Shown: one piece after another, positions 51,132 to 60,445 of the stretch
How the letters are laid out: each line of letters begins with the position of its first letter
Numbering within the stretch: position 1 is the first letter of the stretch
Program-made: the position numbers and the translations under genes
The notes under the pieces: model-generated
The model's input: the letters and a program-made list of their open reading frames with translations, nothing else
Databases searched by the model: none
What the model was told of the DNA's origin: nothing
Assembly: GCA_003144275.1 (NCBI GenBank)
Contig: NJBF01000022.1
Location: 1-64,000 of the forward strand
From: Candidatus Heimdallarchaeota archaeon B3_Heim
GTDB lineage: Archaea; Asgardarchaeota; Heimdallarchaeia; Hodarchaeales; Hodarchaeaceae
Direction: 5' to 3'
Length of the DNA stretch: 64,000 nt

Positions 51132-51932
51132 ATGACTTTTAAAATGATTGATTTAACTCAACGCTTGTCAATTCATACCCCTCCTTGGCCTAGTTATATG
51201 CCTTTACAATTACAATATTTTAAGCGTATTGCAGGAGCACATATGGGACAAGGGGCAAATGGTCAAATAATAAAAACCAGCAATCATGTGGGCACTCACA
51301 TTGATGGAGAAATCCATTTTTTTGGAGCTGGTAGAACTATAGGTCAAATGGATTTAGAAGAATTTTGTGGACCTGGTGTTGTAGTCGATTTATCTGACGT
51401 TATGACCGACTATGATCTATATTCACCTGAAATGTTGATGGAACGTGCAGATATACAGAAAGGTGACATTTTACTAATCAAAACTGGTTATCAACGTTAT
51501 TCTTGGGATCAGCCCGAGAGTGATGAATTACGCTATTTTGTAAAACATCCTGGCCCAGATACGGATTTTCCCCAATGGGCAATTGATATGGAATTTAAGT
51601 GGATAGGGGTCGATTGTGGCTCTGCTGACCATCCAATGAATACAATTATTCGCGATTGGCATCCAAAATCGTTTATTGAAGCCGAGGAAAAACTAACAAA
51701 CAAATATAATGTAGAATCTTGGGATAATATGTTCCCACCATCCAAATTTTATCAGATCATGCATCTTGAATTGTTTCCCAAAGGAGTTATCCACGCTGAA
51801 AATCTTTGGATCCCAGATGATCCTGGCCTGACAAATAAAAGGACATGGGTTGGTTGCTTCCCGCTTCGTGGGATAGAATTAGAATCTTCTATGTGTAGAA
51901 TTGTCGCATTCCCCGATGTGCCTTTGAAATAA
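51132..51932 (+). CDS. Cyclase-family metal-dependent hydrolase (kynurenine formamidase-like)
   Basis: A member of the cyclase / kynurenine formamidase-like family. The metal-binding signature is TSNHVGTHIDGEIHFF (about 55-70), the family's HxGTHxDxxxH. It opens with MIDLTQRLSIHTPPWP and shows IGVDCGSADHPMN and KGVIHAENLW later. These enzymes hydrolyse formamide or cyclic amide bonds. Its 266 residues are normal. GTGAT six bases upstream of ATG 51132 serves as Shine-Dalgarno, so I prefer this over GTG 51123. Neighbours give no pathway. Tryptophan breakdown is possible but unproven. Confidence 0.87.
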   Translation: MTFKMIDLTQRLSIHTPPWPSYMPLQLQYFKRIAGAHMGQGANGQIIKTSNHVGTHIDGEIHFFGAGRTIGQMDLEEFCGPGVVVDLSDVMTDYDLYSPEMLMERADIQKGDILLIKTGYQRYSWDQPESDELRYFVKHPGPDTDFPQWAIDMEFKWIGVDCGSADHPMNTIIRDWHPKSFIEAEEKLTNKYNVESWDNMFPPSKFYQIMHLELFPKGVIHAENLWIPDDPGLTNKRTWVGCFPLRGIELESSMCRIVAFPDVPLK

Positions 51933-51939
51933 TTCTACT

Positions 51940-51962
51940 CGTTTCCTTCTTTCTTTTTTTTG
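51940..51962 (+). terminator. T-rich terminator after cyclase gene
   Basis: Pyrimidine-rich sequence with eight T in a row lies just after the stop at 51932. Confidence 0.5.
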
Positions 51963-52068
51963 TATTAAACTCAATTATTTTTCTTTTCTGCTTTTTTCTT
52001 CGACCTCTCTATAAGTAGAAATAGCTGTACTATCTCCAAAAAAACTATATTCGGTTAAGTGTTCTTCA

Positions 52069-52076
52069 TTATATAA
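52069..52076 (+). promoter_or_regulatory. TATA box for ferritin-like gene
   Basis: TTATATAA ends 25 bases before the ATG at 52101, so the message is leaderless. This supports ATG 52101 over TTG 52095. Confidence 0.55.
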
Positions 52077-52100
52077 CCCACTAATGGAAGAAAATTGCAT

Positions 52101-52568
52101 ATGGAACGTGTTGAATTCTTTAAAAAGCAAATACAACTTGAAAATGAGATCGTTGAATCTGCCCATGCGGCAGTTAAAGAACTTAAGAATAATATGGTGA
52201 AAGAATTGATTGAGGGAATAGCTAGTGATTCTACTAAGCATGCCTCATTATTGACTTCTTTAATCGCAGCTGAAACGGGTTCTAATCCACTAATTGATGA
52301 AAAAGTAACTGATCAATTGAAAAAGAATTTAGAAGATCATATTAGACTAGAACAACAAGCTATCGAAACATATAAAGAATTACTTAAAACTCTTAAAGGA
52401 GAAAGTGAAACTCTGATCATCAAGTATATCCTTAATGATGAAGTACGGCATCACGCTCTTTTAAAGAAGATTCATAAAATAATTGTAGAAAAAGAAACCC
52501 TCACGGAACAGGATCTCTGGGATCTCACATGGAAGGATTCCATTTCGCATGGTTCCCCTGGGGGATGA
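52101..52568 (+). CDS. Ferritin-like (rubrerythrin-type) four-helix protein
   Basis: A 155-residue helical bundle with ferritin-like metal ligands. Glu in QLENEIVESAHAA, His in SDSTKHASLL, Glu in HIRLEQQAIETYKEL, and a Glu with His in NDEVRHHALL are spaced as four-helix diiron ligands. It could bind a diiron or similar centre. There is no rubredoxin domain, so it is not a full rubrerythrin. It may store iron or act against peroxide. Start chosen from the TATA position. Confidence 0.75.
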   Translation: MERVEFFKKQIQLENEIVESAHAAVKELKNNMVKELIEGIASDSTKHASLLTSLIAAETGSNPLIDEKVTDQLKKNLEDHIRLEQQAIETYKELLKTLKGESETLIIKYILNDEVRHHALLKKIHKIIVEKETLTEQDLWDLTWKDSISHGSPGG

Positions 52569-52637
52569 ATTTTAAATTTTCTTTTTTGCGTACCATTCTC
52601 TAAACTACACCAAGAGCTCCTAGAGGTGTTCTAACCC

Positions 52638-55600
52638 CTAGTGGAAACGGAAATGAACTTGGGGTAATGAGATTACTCCTCGCTCGGTCAATCGTACACC
52701 ACATATTGGACACTCGTTCCTAATCTTAACACTCTGAAGTAAGTGACGGCGATGAAAAAAGCTGGAACATTGCGTACATTCAACTAAATCAACATCGGTC
52801 GTTGTTACGACACTTTTAAGGCAAATTGCGCATGTTAGTCGTTGCGTACAGAATCCACAATTTTTTTGTTTCTCTAAAACAGGATTATTACATTTAGGGC
52901 AATTAGATTGATAACTAGATTGTTTAGGTAATTCTGTAGTTGTTTTAAGAGTACTTTTATAGATTTCTTTAAGACCTGAACTCCACATGTGGAATATTGT
53001 CTGTGGGGAATCAATCTCGAAGCGTTTGATAAATTTGTTTATTGCCAGAGAATATTCTAGTTCGAATTCTCCCTGTTCAGGTAGCTCCATGAGAAATGGT
53101 AAATTTATCCATGAACAGTACTCTCCTATTAACGGTAGAATAGCGCGTTTTATCTCAGCTCTTTGTGATTGTTGATATAGAGAGATGTAGTATTTTTCTG
53201 GCTCAGAAGGTGGTCTTTTAGCAAATCGGGTTGTTAACGCGCTAATAGTAGAATCTTCAGAGATATTAATTGAAGGATCTGAAAGGACGTAATCTAATGA
53301 GTCTTGAGGCAGTTTAGTAAAATATGCACTGAGTAAGGACTCACGTACAGATAAATGCGAGTCATTTAATATGGTCAATATTCTAATATCGTCCTCTATT
53401 GATCTTCCTACAGCTTGCTTTATGAGAGCTGATAAAAGAGCTTGACCTTCATCTGAGAATTTTTTTGTCTGATCATTAGTAATAATATCTCGAATCAGCT
53501 TATAATCATTTGTTGGCCCTCTGAGACGTGAGAGACATTGATCAACAAGAACTGGTCTTAAACTTTTTGTTTTCAGACCTGGGATAATATATTTGAGTAA
53601 GATACCAAATTTCTTTTCTGATAATTTATTGGTATAGTTCCCAACAGAGATTGCAAGGGAGGAAAGATTGTGATCATCAATATTCTCAATAGTTACTCTT
53701 GGATATTTACCAATTATTTGGTTAAAGAGGTTTTCAACGAACAATCTCAAATTTACATCAGTATTAAGCTTGGTAAGACGAATTAATACAAGATACAGGA
53801 GTTTTTTCGGGTTTAAGTCAAGAATTGATAGAATTAACGGTTCGATATTCTTATGATTCAACAATGCAGGGTCCCGAATTGAGAGTATTGCATAGAGCAT
53901 CTGGCTACTCTTGGTTGAAAAATCGGGGATGATATATTTCTGGATGTAGGAAGAATGATTCCTTGGTAATGATATGACAATCTCCCCTAAAATTGGTATA
54001 CTCTTATTAAATACATGTTTTATTAAGATCTTATATTTAGGTAAGCTTTTACTTGATATAGAGGAGATATTTTGCCAGAATTTCACGATGTCGATGTCAA
54101 TAAGTTTCTTTGTAATTTTCAATAACGTCTCTGTATTTTTTTTGGTTTTTTTTTCAAATTTGTTCAAAAATAGAGGTAATACTTCATTTGGACGAAGTAA
54201 AAATACTCTTTCCCATGAGGTGATTAGAGTTTTTTCGAATCCTACTCTAGAAACGAGTTTTTCAATATCAGTATTACTCAGTTCACTAGCAATAATATTC
54301 ATAGGAAACGAAATTTTACTACTAATTTGTATTATTTCATCAAAATGATCCTTAAAGTGGATCTTCAGATAGCTAGCTAAGCTGGTATAGACTGTTGACT
54401 CAATAGGTTGAGAAGTAGTGAGTAATGGAAGAAAATAATTAAAATTTTGGTATAAATAACCAATATGAGAAATATATTTATTTTTTATTAAGTAATTGCT
54501 GATATTACCCACTGTTTTTGCATCAAAACTTTCTAGAAGTCGAGATACTCGTTTTCTTCTAGTGTAATATTGTTGTTGGATGATTTGCTCTATTAACTTT
54601 TTCCATTGAGTTGTTTTTAGGGAATTGAGTGAAGGACGGAGTATGTTCTGAATATTTGTATCTTTGGTTTGAAAATAAGAATCGATTACTCGTTTTATAT
54701 CGAGTGTAGAGTAATTCTGAAATTCTGAAGTAAAGAATTGTGCATATTTGTTTAGATCCTTTTCGAGAAGTGTGAGAAGGAAAAAAAGATAGTCAATTCC
54801 GTGAGAGTCTTTTTGTGCATCTAAATATTTCAATATTGATGATGCGCTTGTAAACAGTAAAGATTCAAGTGTATCAGATAGGAAAGAAATTTCTTTTTCA
54901 GTTTCATGACGGGTAATTTGAGAAAAGTAGGCGATAATTAATGGGTTTGTTTGTGTTTGTTGTTTAAGAGAGACTGCATTTAAAATTGCACCATTCGTTA
55001 GGTTTTTTGATACAAGCCATTCAATAAATTGTTGCTGTGCTTTATTGGAAGAATTACTGAACCTATGAATCAGAAAAGTAAGCTCCTCACGTGAACTATC
55101 AAATATTTTTAAAAAGATCGGTATCTTTTGAGGAGAAATCTTATTTGGTAGATTTTCGGATGAGCAAGCATTAATTAAATTGTCTTTAGAAACTTCTCGA
55201 AAAAGTGGGAGTATTAGATCAGTGGGTTGTTTCATGTAGCTCTGTAAGATAAGATATAATACTCTAACATCACATTTTACCCAAAGGATTAATAATTCAA
55301 TAAGATCCATATTTTTATTCTTAACTGCCGTTCTATAAGCTTCTTCACTTAATTTCGGATTAAACTGACCCAGTATTCCTTTGGTTATCGATTTATTACA
55401 CATTCCCCAGTTCTCAATTAACTTGTTTAAGAACATCTCCTGTACCTCCATTTCAAGTGCAAGTATTGAATCAAGAAATGCTGTGTTTGTAAATACGCTT
55501 AATAAATGATTAAATCGGTCTGGGTTCAACTCATCAAGATGATTCAAAATATGTGCTAAGCTTTGAGGTAATAATTGTTCAAAACCATATATCATCTGTT

Positions 55601-55796
55601 TAGTTTCATTATTTTCCCGAAAATTATCGAAAAAAATTCTTATGGCGTGATCAGGACTCTCCTTTACTAGATTATTGATTTTCTTTTTCCATATAAACGG
55701 TACTCGTCCAAAAGAAATCTTTTCATAATCAGATTTTTCCATTGCAGTCATTAGTCCTGATATCACTATGAAGTCTGGGTAATCATTTGTACTCAA
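52638..55796 (-). CDS. Large alpha-helical solenoid protein with C-terminal zinc ribbon and RING/PHD-like finger
   Basis: Unrecognised family of 1052 residues. Residues 1-950 are almost entirely amphipathic helices of 15-25 residues in repeated pairs, resembling HEAT/ARM-like solenoids. The end holds a Cys4 ribbon (966, 969, 980, 983), then a finger with C-x2-C (989, 992), C-x2-C (1007, 1010), H-x2-H (1015, 1018), C-x2-C (1029, 1032). The wording CAICLK, FHRRHLL and ECPICGVRL aligns with eukaryotic RING fingers of E3 ubiquitin ligases, though ligand order CC-CC-HH-CC is nearer PHD/RING variants. Solenoid plus C-terminal RING resembles Listerin or Vps18/Vps11. It stands alone on its strand. 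A ubiquitin-ligase or trafficking role is inference. Confidence 0.6.
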   Translation of the reverse strand: MSTNDYPDFIVISGLMTAMEKSDYEKISFGRVPFIWKKKINNLVKESPDHAIRIFFDNFRENNETKQMIYGFEQLLPQSLAHILNHLDELNPDRFNHLLSVFTNTAFLDSILALEMEVQEMFLNKLIENWGMCNKSITKGILGQFNPKLSEEAYRTAVKNKNMDLIELLILWVKCDVRVLYLILQSYMKQPTDLILPLFREVSKDNLINACSSENLPNKISPQKIPIFLKIFDSSREELTFLIHRFSNSSNKAQQQFIEWLVSKNLTNGAILNAVSLKQQTQTNPLIIAYFSQITRHETEKEISFLSDTLESLLFTSASSILKYLDAQKDSHGIDYLFFLLTLLEKDLNKYAQFFTSEFQNYSTLDIKRVIDSYFQTKDTNIQNILRPSLNSLKTTQWKKLIEQIIQQQYYTRRKRVSRLLESFDAKTVGNISNYLIKNKYISHIGYLYQNFNYFLPLLTTSQPIESTVYTSLASYLKIHFKDHFDEIIQISSKISFPMNIIASELSNTDIEKLVSRVGFEKTLITSWERVFLLRPNEVLPLFLNKFEKKTKKNTETLLKITKKLIDIDIVKFWQNISSISSKSLPKYKILIKHVFNKSIPILGEIVISLPRNHSSYIQKYIIPDFSTKSSQMLYAILSIRDPALLNHKNIEPLILSILDLNPKKLLYLVLIRLTKLNTDVNLRLFVENLFNQIIGKYPRVTIENIDDHNLSSLAISVGNYTNKLSEKKFGILLKYIIPGLKTKSLRPVLVDQCLSRLRGPTNDYKLIRDIITNDQTKKFSDEGQALLSALIKQAVGRSIEDDIRILTILNDSHLSVRESLLSAYFTKLPQDSLDYVLSDPSINISEDSTISALTTRFAKRPPSEPEKYYISLYQQSQRAEIKRAILPLIGEYCSWINLPFLMELPEQGEFELEYSLAINKFIKRFEIDSPQTIFHMWSSGLKEIYKSTLKTTTELPKQSSYQSNCPKCNNPVLEKQKNCGFCTQRLTCAICLKSVVTTTDVDLVECTQCSSFFHRRHLLQSVKIRNECPICGVRLTERGVISLPQVHFRFH

Positions 55797-56156
55797 AAAG
55801 TTAGCGATATAGGGTTGTTAATAATAAGTTATTATACTTGTGTATTTCGAGGCAATATTAGAGATGTCTACGGGCTCTTTTATGCTAATGGTATATAAAT
55901 TAAACACATTTATTCATAAAAGTCTTTCTTCTAGTTTGATAATGTATTACAAGCTATTAAACTTAACAAGAATTCAAAAAGAGGATTGGGAATATACCGT
56001 GACATCCTGAAGAGATTCTGGAAAGGATTATGGTTAAGCTATTCACTTAGTTAGATGATGCAAAATTGTTAAAAGCAACCCATCTTTCTTTTTTCAATGT
56101 ATTCGAAATTTTATAGATACGTTCCATTCAAACACATGATTGTGAAGGATTAAATA
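55797..56156. other. Divergent intergenic region between the solenoid-RING and cupin genes
   Basis: The region is 360 bases, strongly AT-rich, with TATATAAA-like sequence near 55890 that may serve as promoter. A 22-codon frame near 55943 reads like protein but is too short to judge. I see no RNA gene or strong repeat. Confidence 0.4.
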
Positions 56157-56543
56157 ATGTCAAACGATAAACAACAACCAAATTGGCTGTTTAACCGATA
56201 TAACACAAGCCAAGGAATCATTCGCCAACTTACGAAAGGAATGAGTGCGCAAATATTTGTAGGTGATAATTCAATGCTATCTATAGCACGCTTAGAACCA
56301 CACACACAAGGAGAACTTCATAGTCACCCCGAAGAGCAATGGGGATTTTTATTAGAAGGAGAATGTGTTCGGATCCAGGAGGGTAAAGGAATACATGTAA
56401 GTATGGGTGATTTTTGGCATACACCAAGCAATGTTCAACATGGGATTCGTTCAGAAGAACAAGCAGCAGTTGTGTTAGACTTTTTCAGTCCGCCACGCCC
56501 TGAATACCGTGAAGTAGGTAAAGGATTCGGAATAGCAAAGTAG
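56157..56543 (+). CDS. Cupin-domain protein
   Basis: A small single cupin of 128 residues. Motif 1 is LEPHTQGELHSHPEEQWGFLLEGE (His, His, Glu ligands), motif 2 is MGDFWHTPSNVQHGI (last His). It binds one metal ion. Members range from isomerases and dioxygenases to ligand-binding regulators, so function is open. GAAGG just upstream of the ATG serves as Shine-Dalgarno. Confidence 0.9.
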   Translation: MSNDKQQPNWLFNRYNTSQGIIRQLTKGMSAQIFVGDNSMLSIARLEPHTQGELHSHPEEQWGFLLEGECVRIQEGKGIHVSMGDFWHTPSNVQHGIRSEEQAAVVLDFFSPPRPEYREVGKGFGIAK

Positions 56544-56746
56544 AGTACTCAAATAATTGTAGGAAAGACGAATTGAAAGGATAGAATTCGAAAATATTTT
56601 CTGTTTTTCCTCTAAATCAATCGTACTTGTGAAATTATTTCAACTATCGAAGAATATCCCAATGGTACTCTTCAAGTCTTGGATATAGCTTACGATGAAT
56701 AATGGATTCCAATTATCTGGTTTTCATTGGAAAAAAAGGAAAGGAG

Positions 56747-58519
56747 TTAGGAACGTTTTTCAACGATTTCCTTGAACTCAGCTAATAAACCGTTTAAATA
56801 ATCAAAGCCTGCTTGCCAAAACTCTTCTTTTCGAATGTCTAAACCAACTGAAGCAGCTAGATCAATAGGAAATTGAGATCCGCCTGCTTCAAGAATGCTC
56901 TTTAACTTCGGGATAAAAAGACTACCTTCTTCAAGATATTTCTGATATAAACCAAGTACAAATAACATACCAAAAGAGTAAGCATAGCAATAGTAGCGGG
57001 TGAAGAGGAAATGCGGGATTGATGCCCAATTAGCGCTCTGTTCGGGAAGAAAATTTACAGAGTCGCCATACGCCTCCTTTACATGTTTGTCCCAGATATC
57101 ACTCATCTCTTGGAACGAGAGAGTTTGTTTCGCGCCCTTTAGATGACATTCTTTTTCAAAGAAAATATACATTGTTTGTCTGGAAATTGTTCCTATGGCA
57201 TCTTCAAGTTGATTTACAAGCAGGGTGAGTTTGCTATCTTCGTCATTCATCGTTTTAAGAAGCTTTGAGGTAAGAATTTGCTCACCAAATACGGAAGCTG
57301 TTTCAGCAACCACTAGTGGAGGATGATAGTTAAACAAGGTTTGTTTGCGAGCTGAAAACATATCATGTAGTGCATGTCCCATTTCATGGGCTAGTGTCGC
57401 TACTCCGTCAGATGTTCCATCAAATGACATATGAATAACTGGCATTAAGGCTGGTGTTAGACCTGCGCAAAAAGCTCCAGTTCTTTTTCCTTGACGAATT
57501 TCTGAATCGATAAGATCCTTATCGAAAAGTATTTGAGCCATTTGACCAATTTCGGTATCAAAATCGTTATAGGCGCCAAGAACTGCTTCTTCAGCTTCTT
57601 TCCAAGAGTATTTGGTCACTTTAGTGATTGGTGCATAGAGATCTGACCCTTTAATTGAGGTTCCTTGTCCCATCAACTTGGCTTTTGTCTTATAATACTC
57701 TTGGATGAGGGTATAGTTCTTTTTCACCACAGACATCATCGTCTCTACAATATCTTCATCGGTTTGGTTACGAATATGAGCTATAGTCATTGATGAAGGA
57801 TATTTACGTAGATCAACATTTTGACCATGATCCTTCCAAATATTGTTGTAGCAGTGTGAGATCGCAATGGAGTCATCAATATATTTTTGATAATAAGTCT
57901 TAAAAACGTTCTCTCGGGTAATAGGATTCGCATCTCGAAATTTAGGACGAATATCCCCTTGTGAAAGGATTTTCTTCTCCCCTTCAAGTTCTACCTCAAA
58001 TTTAAAATCGGCTGTATACTCCTCATAGAATTTCACCCATGCACTAGCACTAACTAGTGCTTTCTGGTTTATAATCTGTTCTACAGATTCCGATAACTGA
58101 TAGGGTTCTCTTAAACGTAATACCTGTAAATAATGATGATAGTTAGCCATTTTTGGATCATCTAGAAATTTGACAAAAGTCTCTGGATTCATTTTATTAA
58201 TCTCTAAATTGATCCAAATGAGTTTATTTCCAATTTCAACATTTTTTTGTTGTATTTTTGCGAAGAGAGCTTTGAAATTGTCATTTGTTGTTTCCTGTGA
58301 GAATAAGAGTGACCCATATGATCCACATTGTACTAAGTATGTTCCTATTTTTTCATGTTGCTGAAGAAAAGATGTAAACTCTGAGGAAGATAGGGTAGCA
58401 AGTTTATTCCGATATTTAGCTAGATCTTCTGCTAGCTGATTAGCTTTTTCTAGATCCTCATTAATTTGGGGATCGTCATATCCTTTGTAGACAAAAGTTA
58501 AGTCCCATGTAGTTGTCAT
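56747..58519 (-). CDS. M3-family oligoendopeptidase (PepF-like)
   Basis: A zinc metallopeptidase that degrades short peptides in the cytoplasm. The active site is HEMGH (His 378, Glu 379, His 382) with the third ligand Glu 406 in VVAETASVFGE. The substrate-side segment FLFTRYYCYAYSFGMLFVLGLY is also typical of the family. At 590 residues it is full length with no signal peptide. It is a single-gene transcript. Confidence 0.95.
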   Translation of the reverse strand: MTTTWDLTFVYKGYDDPQINEDLEKANQLAEDLAKYRNKLATLSSSEFTSFLQQHEKIGTYLVQCGSYGSLLFSQETTNDNFKALFAKIQQKNVEIGNKLIWINLEINKMNPETFVKFLDDPKMANYHHYLQVLRLREPYQLSESVEQIINQKALVSASAWVKFYEEYTADFKFEVELEGEKKILSQGDIRPKFRDANPITRENVFKTYYQKYIDDSIAISHCYNNIWKDHGQNVDLRKYPSSMTIAHIRNQTDEDIVETMMSVVKKNYTLIQEYYKTKAKLMGQGTSIKGSDLYAPITKVTKYSWKEAEEAVLGAYNDFDTEIGQMAQILFDKDLIDSEIRQGKRTGAFCAGLTPALMPVIHMSFDGTSDGVATLAHEMGHALHDMFSARKQTLFNYHPPLVVAETASVFGEQILTSKLLKTMNDEDSKLTLLVNQLEDAIGTISRQTMYIFFEKECHLKGAKQTLSFQEMSDIWDKHVKEAYGDSVNFLPEQSANWASIPHFLFTRYYCYAYSFGMLFVLGLYQKYLEEGSLFIPKLKSILEAGGSQFPIDLAASVGLDIRKEEFWQAGFDYLNGLLAEFKEIVEKRS

Positions 58520-58931
58520 TTTCCTTATTATCCTTTTATAATTGATTAGCAGACAGTTTAAAAGAAATTCTCACAATTTTAATTATCCATTGGCTTTGAA
58601 GAACAGAACTCGTGCTTACACCATATTTCTTCAGTTTCAAAAATCGTAATTAGTGACAAAACGATAGTCACATTTGCTGACTAGAATTCGTGTAAAGTAC
58701 AAACACTCGTGTTTTTAAAAGTTAAAATTGAACTCAAGGTTGGAAATGAAAGAACTCACTTCAAATGGTCGATTGGAACCTTTAAACAAATTATAGGATG
58801 AATTGTAATTAAAATATCGGACTTAATTCTTATAAGTGTGTTTTTGACTCAAAGAATCTTAATTATCAGATAGCTAAAGATGAGAATTGATCAACAGCTA
58901 TGAAAATTATGATTGAAGAAAGTGAAGAGAA
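58520..58931. other. Divergent intergenic region between PepF-like and acyl-CoA dehydrogenase genes
   Basis: The 412 bases hold an inverted repeat at 58653-58671 and AT-rich promoter-like sequence at several points. No open frame or RNA gene is supported. The AGTGAAGAGAA before ATG 58932 may serve as ribosome-binding site. Confidence 0.4.
58653..58671. promoter_or_regulatory. Inverted repeat upstream of acyl-CoA dehydrogenase gene
   Basis: GTGAC and GTCAC arms with a nine-base spacer. A nearby GTGT-x9-ACAC with the same spacing suggests two sites for a dimeric regulator. The role is inference. Confidence 0.3.
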
Positions 58932-60203
58932 ATGAAAACACAATTACTCGAAGATGAAGTATTATCAGCGATGAGCTTGAGTCGGCAGTATGGAATATTT
59001 AATGCCAATTTAATGATGTTATTATCGGATGAGGATAAAGAATTCATTGAGAATATCCAGAATATCTGTTTAGAAAAGGAAGAAGAGATTGGGGGAACTC
59101 CTGGGCATAATAAGTTGGATGTTTATGAGTTATTCCCTTGGGCTGGAAGCCACGGGCTTATTAACCGAAGCGTTGAATATCCCCATCGTGATGATTTGGA
59201 AATTGGGCTGAAGCCTGAGATTTTAAGACAATGGACATTGGATATTTTTAACCCCCAGTTAAGTTTCGCCTTCGGAGCTTCAGTTCTTGCAATAAATCCT
59301 ATTGCTCACCATAACGAAGGTAAAGAACCTCTTTTGAACGATTTAAAGGGTTTACTTGATGGGAAGAAAATTGGATGTATTGGTATTACTGAACCCTTAC
59401 AAGGATCTGATGCCGTTAATATGAAAGTGAAGGCAGAAAAAGTTTCTGATGGAATCGTAATTAATGGAGAAAAATGCTATACAACCAATAGTCCTAAAGC
59501 TGATCTATGTGTAGTTTATGCCGTTTACAATCCAGAAGATCCAAGGAGCACTATGATTCAAGGAGTTTCACATAAAGACTGGAATGCTGGCTTTAAAGCT
59601 GAAAGAATCGGTATTCCCTCCGTTAGTAAAATTCATATTGGAAAAACTATATTTGAAGATGCACACATCCCAACCGATTATATCACAGGGGATAATGGTG
59701 CTGGTTATGATATCCTCTTCGAAGGTTTAGTACCAGAACGTATTGGGATAGCAGCTCAGTGTGTAGGGAACATGTGGGGTGCTTTTACACTTGCGTCTAT
59801 CTATTCAACAGTACGAGAACAATTTGGCGAGAAAATTTTACGGCATCAAGCAGTAGGAATGTCTGTAATAGCAAAGTATCACGCTAGATTGAATGTCGCT
59901 ACAATGGCATTATTAAAACTAGCAGAGACATATGATGCTAAAAAGGAAGAATTGGCCGATATTCCTCCAACTATGAATCCGTTGGTCGCTACTGCGTCAC
60001 ATATGAAAGAATATTGTTCATTTTTGAACCATGAGTTATGTTATGAGCTTATGCATGCAATGGGCGGAACTGGTGTCACCGATCAGACAAAAATGCCTCT
60101 TTATCAAGGACTTTCCGAAATATCAGAGGTTGTGGGTGGAACCAGAAACGTTCAACTCCTCATTGGTTCCCGAACAATTAATACTATGGTTAAAATGGCA
60201 TAA
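58932..60203 (+). CDS. Acyl-CoA dehydrogenase family protein
   Basis: A flavoprotein of the acyl-CoA dehydrogenase fold, divergent from the copy at 28058. Segments GCIGITEPLQGSDAVNMKVKA, GIVINGEKCYTTNSPKADLCVVY and VREQFGEKILRHQAVGMS are family marks. The canonical C-terminal catalytic Glu is absent (EVVGGTRNVQ). GLVPERIGIAAQ carries a Glu at the isovaleryl-type position. At 423 residues it is slightly longer than usual, with an extra N-terminal helical stretch. No CoA ligase or ETF gene is adjacent. Substrate unknown. Confidence 0.85.
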   Translation: MKTQLLEDEVLSAMSLSRQYGIFNANLMMLLSDEDKEFIENIQNICLEKEEEIGGTPGHNKLDVYELFPWAGSHGLINRSVEYPHRDDLEIGLKPEILRQWTLDIFNPQLSFAFGASVLAINPIAHHNEGKEPLLNDLKGLLDGKKIGCIGITEPLQGSDAVNMKVKAEKVSDGIVINGEKCYTTNSPKADLCVVYAVYNPEDPRSTMIQGVSHKDWNAGFKAERIGIPSVSKIHIGKTIFEDAHIPTDYITGDNGAGYDILFEGLVPERIGIAAQCVGNMWGAFTLASIYSTVREQFGEKILRHQAVGMSVIAKYHARLNVATMALLKLAETYDAKKEELADIPPTMNPLVATASHMKEYCSFLNHELCYELMHAMGGTGVTDQTKMPLYQGLSEISEVVGGTRNVQLLIGSRTINTMVKMA

Positions 60204-60212
60204 GATTTCCCC

Positions 60213-60247
60213 CATTTTCCCTTTTTTTCCTTTCTTTTTTCTTTTCA
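60213..60247 (+). terminator. T-rich terminator after acyl-CoA dehydrogenase gene
   Basis: Three runs of T (six to seven each) in a pyrimidine-rich stretch start 10 bases after the stop at 60203. Confidence 0.55.
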
Positions 60248-60445
60248 AATTCAAAATCTTTTGTTTAACTTTTATCGTTTCCATCTTTGTTGATTTTAGC
60301 AGTAATTAAGTAGAATGAAGACAAAAAATTATGTCCTGCGGATATTTTGTCGAGAATTATTTATTATTAGTTGAGCCTTTATTTTTCATGTAGAATTTCC
60401 CTGAATAAGGCGATAACTGGGATAAATTCTCTAGGTGTCTGGCGG

